Source: Smaragdicoccus niigatensis DSM 44881 = NBRC 103563 (GTDB taxonomy: Bacteria > Actinomycetota > Actinomycetes > Mycobacteriales > Mycobacteriaceae). Taken from it: a stretch of 64,000 bases of DNA. How positions within the stretch are numbered: position 1 is the first letter of the stretch; each line of letters starts with the position of its first letter. The stretch covers positions 186,001-250,000 of the forward strand of contig NZ_AQXZ01000012.1 in the NCBI RefSeq assembly GCF_000380645.1, written 5' to 3'. Below are positions 59,767 to 64,000 of this stretch, one piece after another. The notes beneath the pieces are model-generated. The model worked only from the letters and a program-made list of their open reading frames with translations. It searched no databases and was not told the DNA's origin. A program made the translations under genes and the position numbers.

Positions 59767-59767
<1 letters not shown>
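58655..59767 (+). CDS. carA: Carbamoyl-phosphate synthase small subunit
   Basis: CarA is the glutaminase subunit. From GTG at 58655 it has 370 residues, with the N-terminal CarA domain ([20 protein letters not shown] in part) and the class I GATase domain. Nucleophile Cys lies in GICFGNQ, with His and Glu in [12 protein letters not shown] lies upstream. The stop shares one base with the carB start. Confidence 0.96.
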
Positions 59768-63080
<3,313 letters not shown>

Positions 63081-63084
<4 letters not shown>

Positions 63085-63872
63085 CCGTTGGCCCGGCGCC
63101 CTTCGGCAAGCGTCTCGCGGACGCCACCGCCGCGCACGGGCCGGTGTGTGTCGGTCTCGACCCCCACACACCGCTGCTCGAGGCGTGGGGGATGGGGCTC
63201 GAGGAGTTCGCGGCGACCTTCGTCGACGCATTCGCGGGTCGTGTCTCGATCGTCAAGCCCCAGGTGGCGTTCTTCGAGGCGCACGGTGCTCGCGGCTATG
63301 TCCTGCTTGAGTGGGTCATCAGCGCGCTGCGGGACGCGGGGACCCTCGTCCTCGCCGACGCGAAGCGTGGCGACATCGGTTCGACCATGGCGGCGTACGC
63401 GCAGGCATGGCTGGGTGAAGGCTCTGCGCTGCAGAGCGATGCGGTGACGGTGTCGCCGTACCTCGGGTTCGGGTCACTGCAGCCGGCGCTAGATCGTGCG
63501 CCGGAACATGGCATCTTCGTACTATCGGCAACGTCGAACCCGGAGGCACGCGAGTTGCAATCGGGGATCCGACAATCGATCGTCGACGAGGCTGCGGCCA
63601 TCAACACTGTCGCAGACGGCCTGGGCTCGGTCGGCGTCGTCATTGGTGCGACGCTCGAAACGGCTCCCGACTTGTCGCAGCTCAACGGCCCGATCCTCAT
63701 GCCCGGCGTGGGCGCGCAGGGTGCCGGGCCGGATGAGGTTCGCAAGCTCGCTGGAGGGTTGCCGGGCGTTCTGCCGGCGGTCTCCCGGGACATCCTGAAG
63801 GCTGGACCCGACATCGCTAAGCTGCGCGCCGCAGCCGATTCCTTCAACGAGCGGTTCGCCTTCTTGCGCTGA
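63081..63872 (+). CDS. pyrF: Orotidine 5'-phosphate decarboxylase (type 2)
   Basis: PyrF makes UMP from OMP. From GTG at 63081 it has 263 residues and belongs to the longer, mycobacterial type. [27 protein letters not shown], the catalytic [12 protein letters not shown] and the phosphate site [11 protein letters not shown] are present. It ends the operon. pyrD and pyrE are not in the window. The next gene converges with a 12-nt gap. Confidence 0.95.
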
Positions 63873-63884
63873 ACGCCCGGTGAG

Positions 63885-64000
63885 TTACGCGGGAGCCTCG
63901 TCGGTGACAGCAGTGATGGCGTGCGCGCCAGCGCGGTCGAAGGACGCTTGAACGAGCGCAAAAATCGCTCCCTGCACGGCAGCTGCAACAAGTACTTCTC
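63885..64000 (-). CDS. DUF4235 membrane protein, C-terminal part only
   Basis: The frame runs off the right edge; 37 residues and the TAA stop are visible. The segment VQGAIFALVQASFDRAG and the Ala-rich hydrophobic stretch before it match the last conserved helix of DUF4235 proteins, small actinobacterial membrane proteins of unknown role. A short TDEAPA tail ends it. Confidence 0.7.
   Translation of the reverse strand, partial: EVLVAAAVQGAIFALVQASFDRAGAHAITAVTDEAPA

Noticed and set aside
63296-63991. 231-codon minus-strand frame at the right end
   Set aside because: It is antisense to pyrF. The real minus-strand gene there is in another frame and shows DUF4235 residues up to the stop at 63885.

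Overview
The window is a high-GC, gene-dense stretch of an actinomycete chromosome. Gene order points to the Mycobacteriales or a close relative. The runs pdxT-yebC, ruvC-ruvA-ruvB-yajC-secD-secF-lipoprotein-apt-rel-cyclophilin, hisS, aspS, rarA, alaS-ruvX-mltG-aroE-prepilin peptidase-aroC-aroK-aroB, pepQ-efp-nusB and pyrR-pyrB-pyrC-(small membrane protein)-carA-carB-pyrF follow the order known from Mycobacterium, Rhodococcus and Nocardia. GTG starts and 1-11 nt gene overlaps are common. The genus cannot be fixed from the sequence alone.

Layout. 0-8.3 kb: a small membrane protein, a VOC protein, hisF overlapping pdxT, a His-rich DMT transporter with a beta-propeller lipoprotein, yebC, then a minus-strand set (quinone oxidoreductase, ParB/sulfiredoxin-like protein, CPA2 antiporter). 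8.4-18.7 kb: Holliday-junction, Sec and stringent-response genes behind a LexA-type SOS box. 18.7-25.2 kb: cyclophilin, a 0.9 kb stretch without a convincing gene, then an accessory block of a poly-proline exported protein, a membrane partner, a Stf0-type sulfotransferase and a large DUF6065/PqqD-like protein. 25.3-32.7 kb: hisS, aspS, a zinc peptidase, an APH-fold protein and rarA. 33-39.5 kb: a GAF-GGDEF diguanylate cyclase, CtaG, a FlK-type thioesterase, FUSC and NhaP-type membrane proteins and a tryptophan-dioxygenase-like protein. 39.7-53.5 kb: alaS-ruvX-mltG, the shikimate genes, two tandem BBE-type flavin oxidases, pepQ, efp and nusB. 53.6-64 kb: an acidic repeat protein, a flavin monooxygenase, the complete de novo UMP operon with a PyrR-type leader, and the end of a DUF4235 gene.

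How the genes work together. RuvABC resolves Holliday junctions and RarA acts at stalled forks. YajC-SecD-SecF assist protein export. Apt and Rel link purine salvage to (p)ppGpp. AroE, AroC, AroK and AroB cover four of the seven shikimate steps, but the usual neighbour aroQ is absent. PyrB, PyrC, CarAB and PyrF make UMP, apparently controlled by PyrR at the translation start of pyrR. EF-P is encoded in the same window as a protein with 47 consecutive prolines, the type of substrate EF-P exists for.

The least explained parts are the 20.0-25.2 kb block, the paired palindromes upstream of alaS, the tandem flavin oxidases in the aroQ position, the APH-fold protein lacking its catalytic Asp, and the secreted acidic protein built from 36-nt repeats behind a G-rich inverted repeat.
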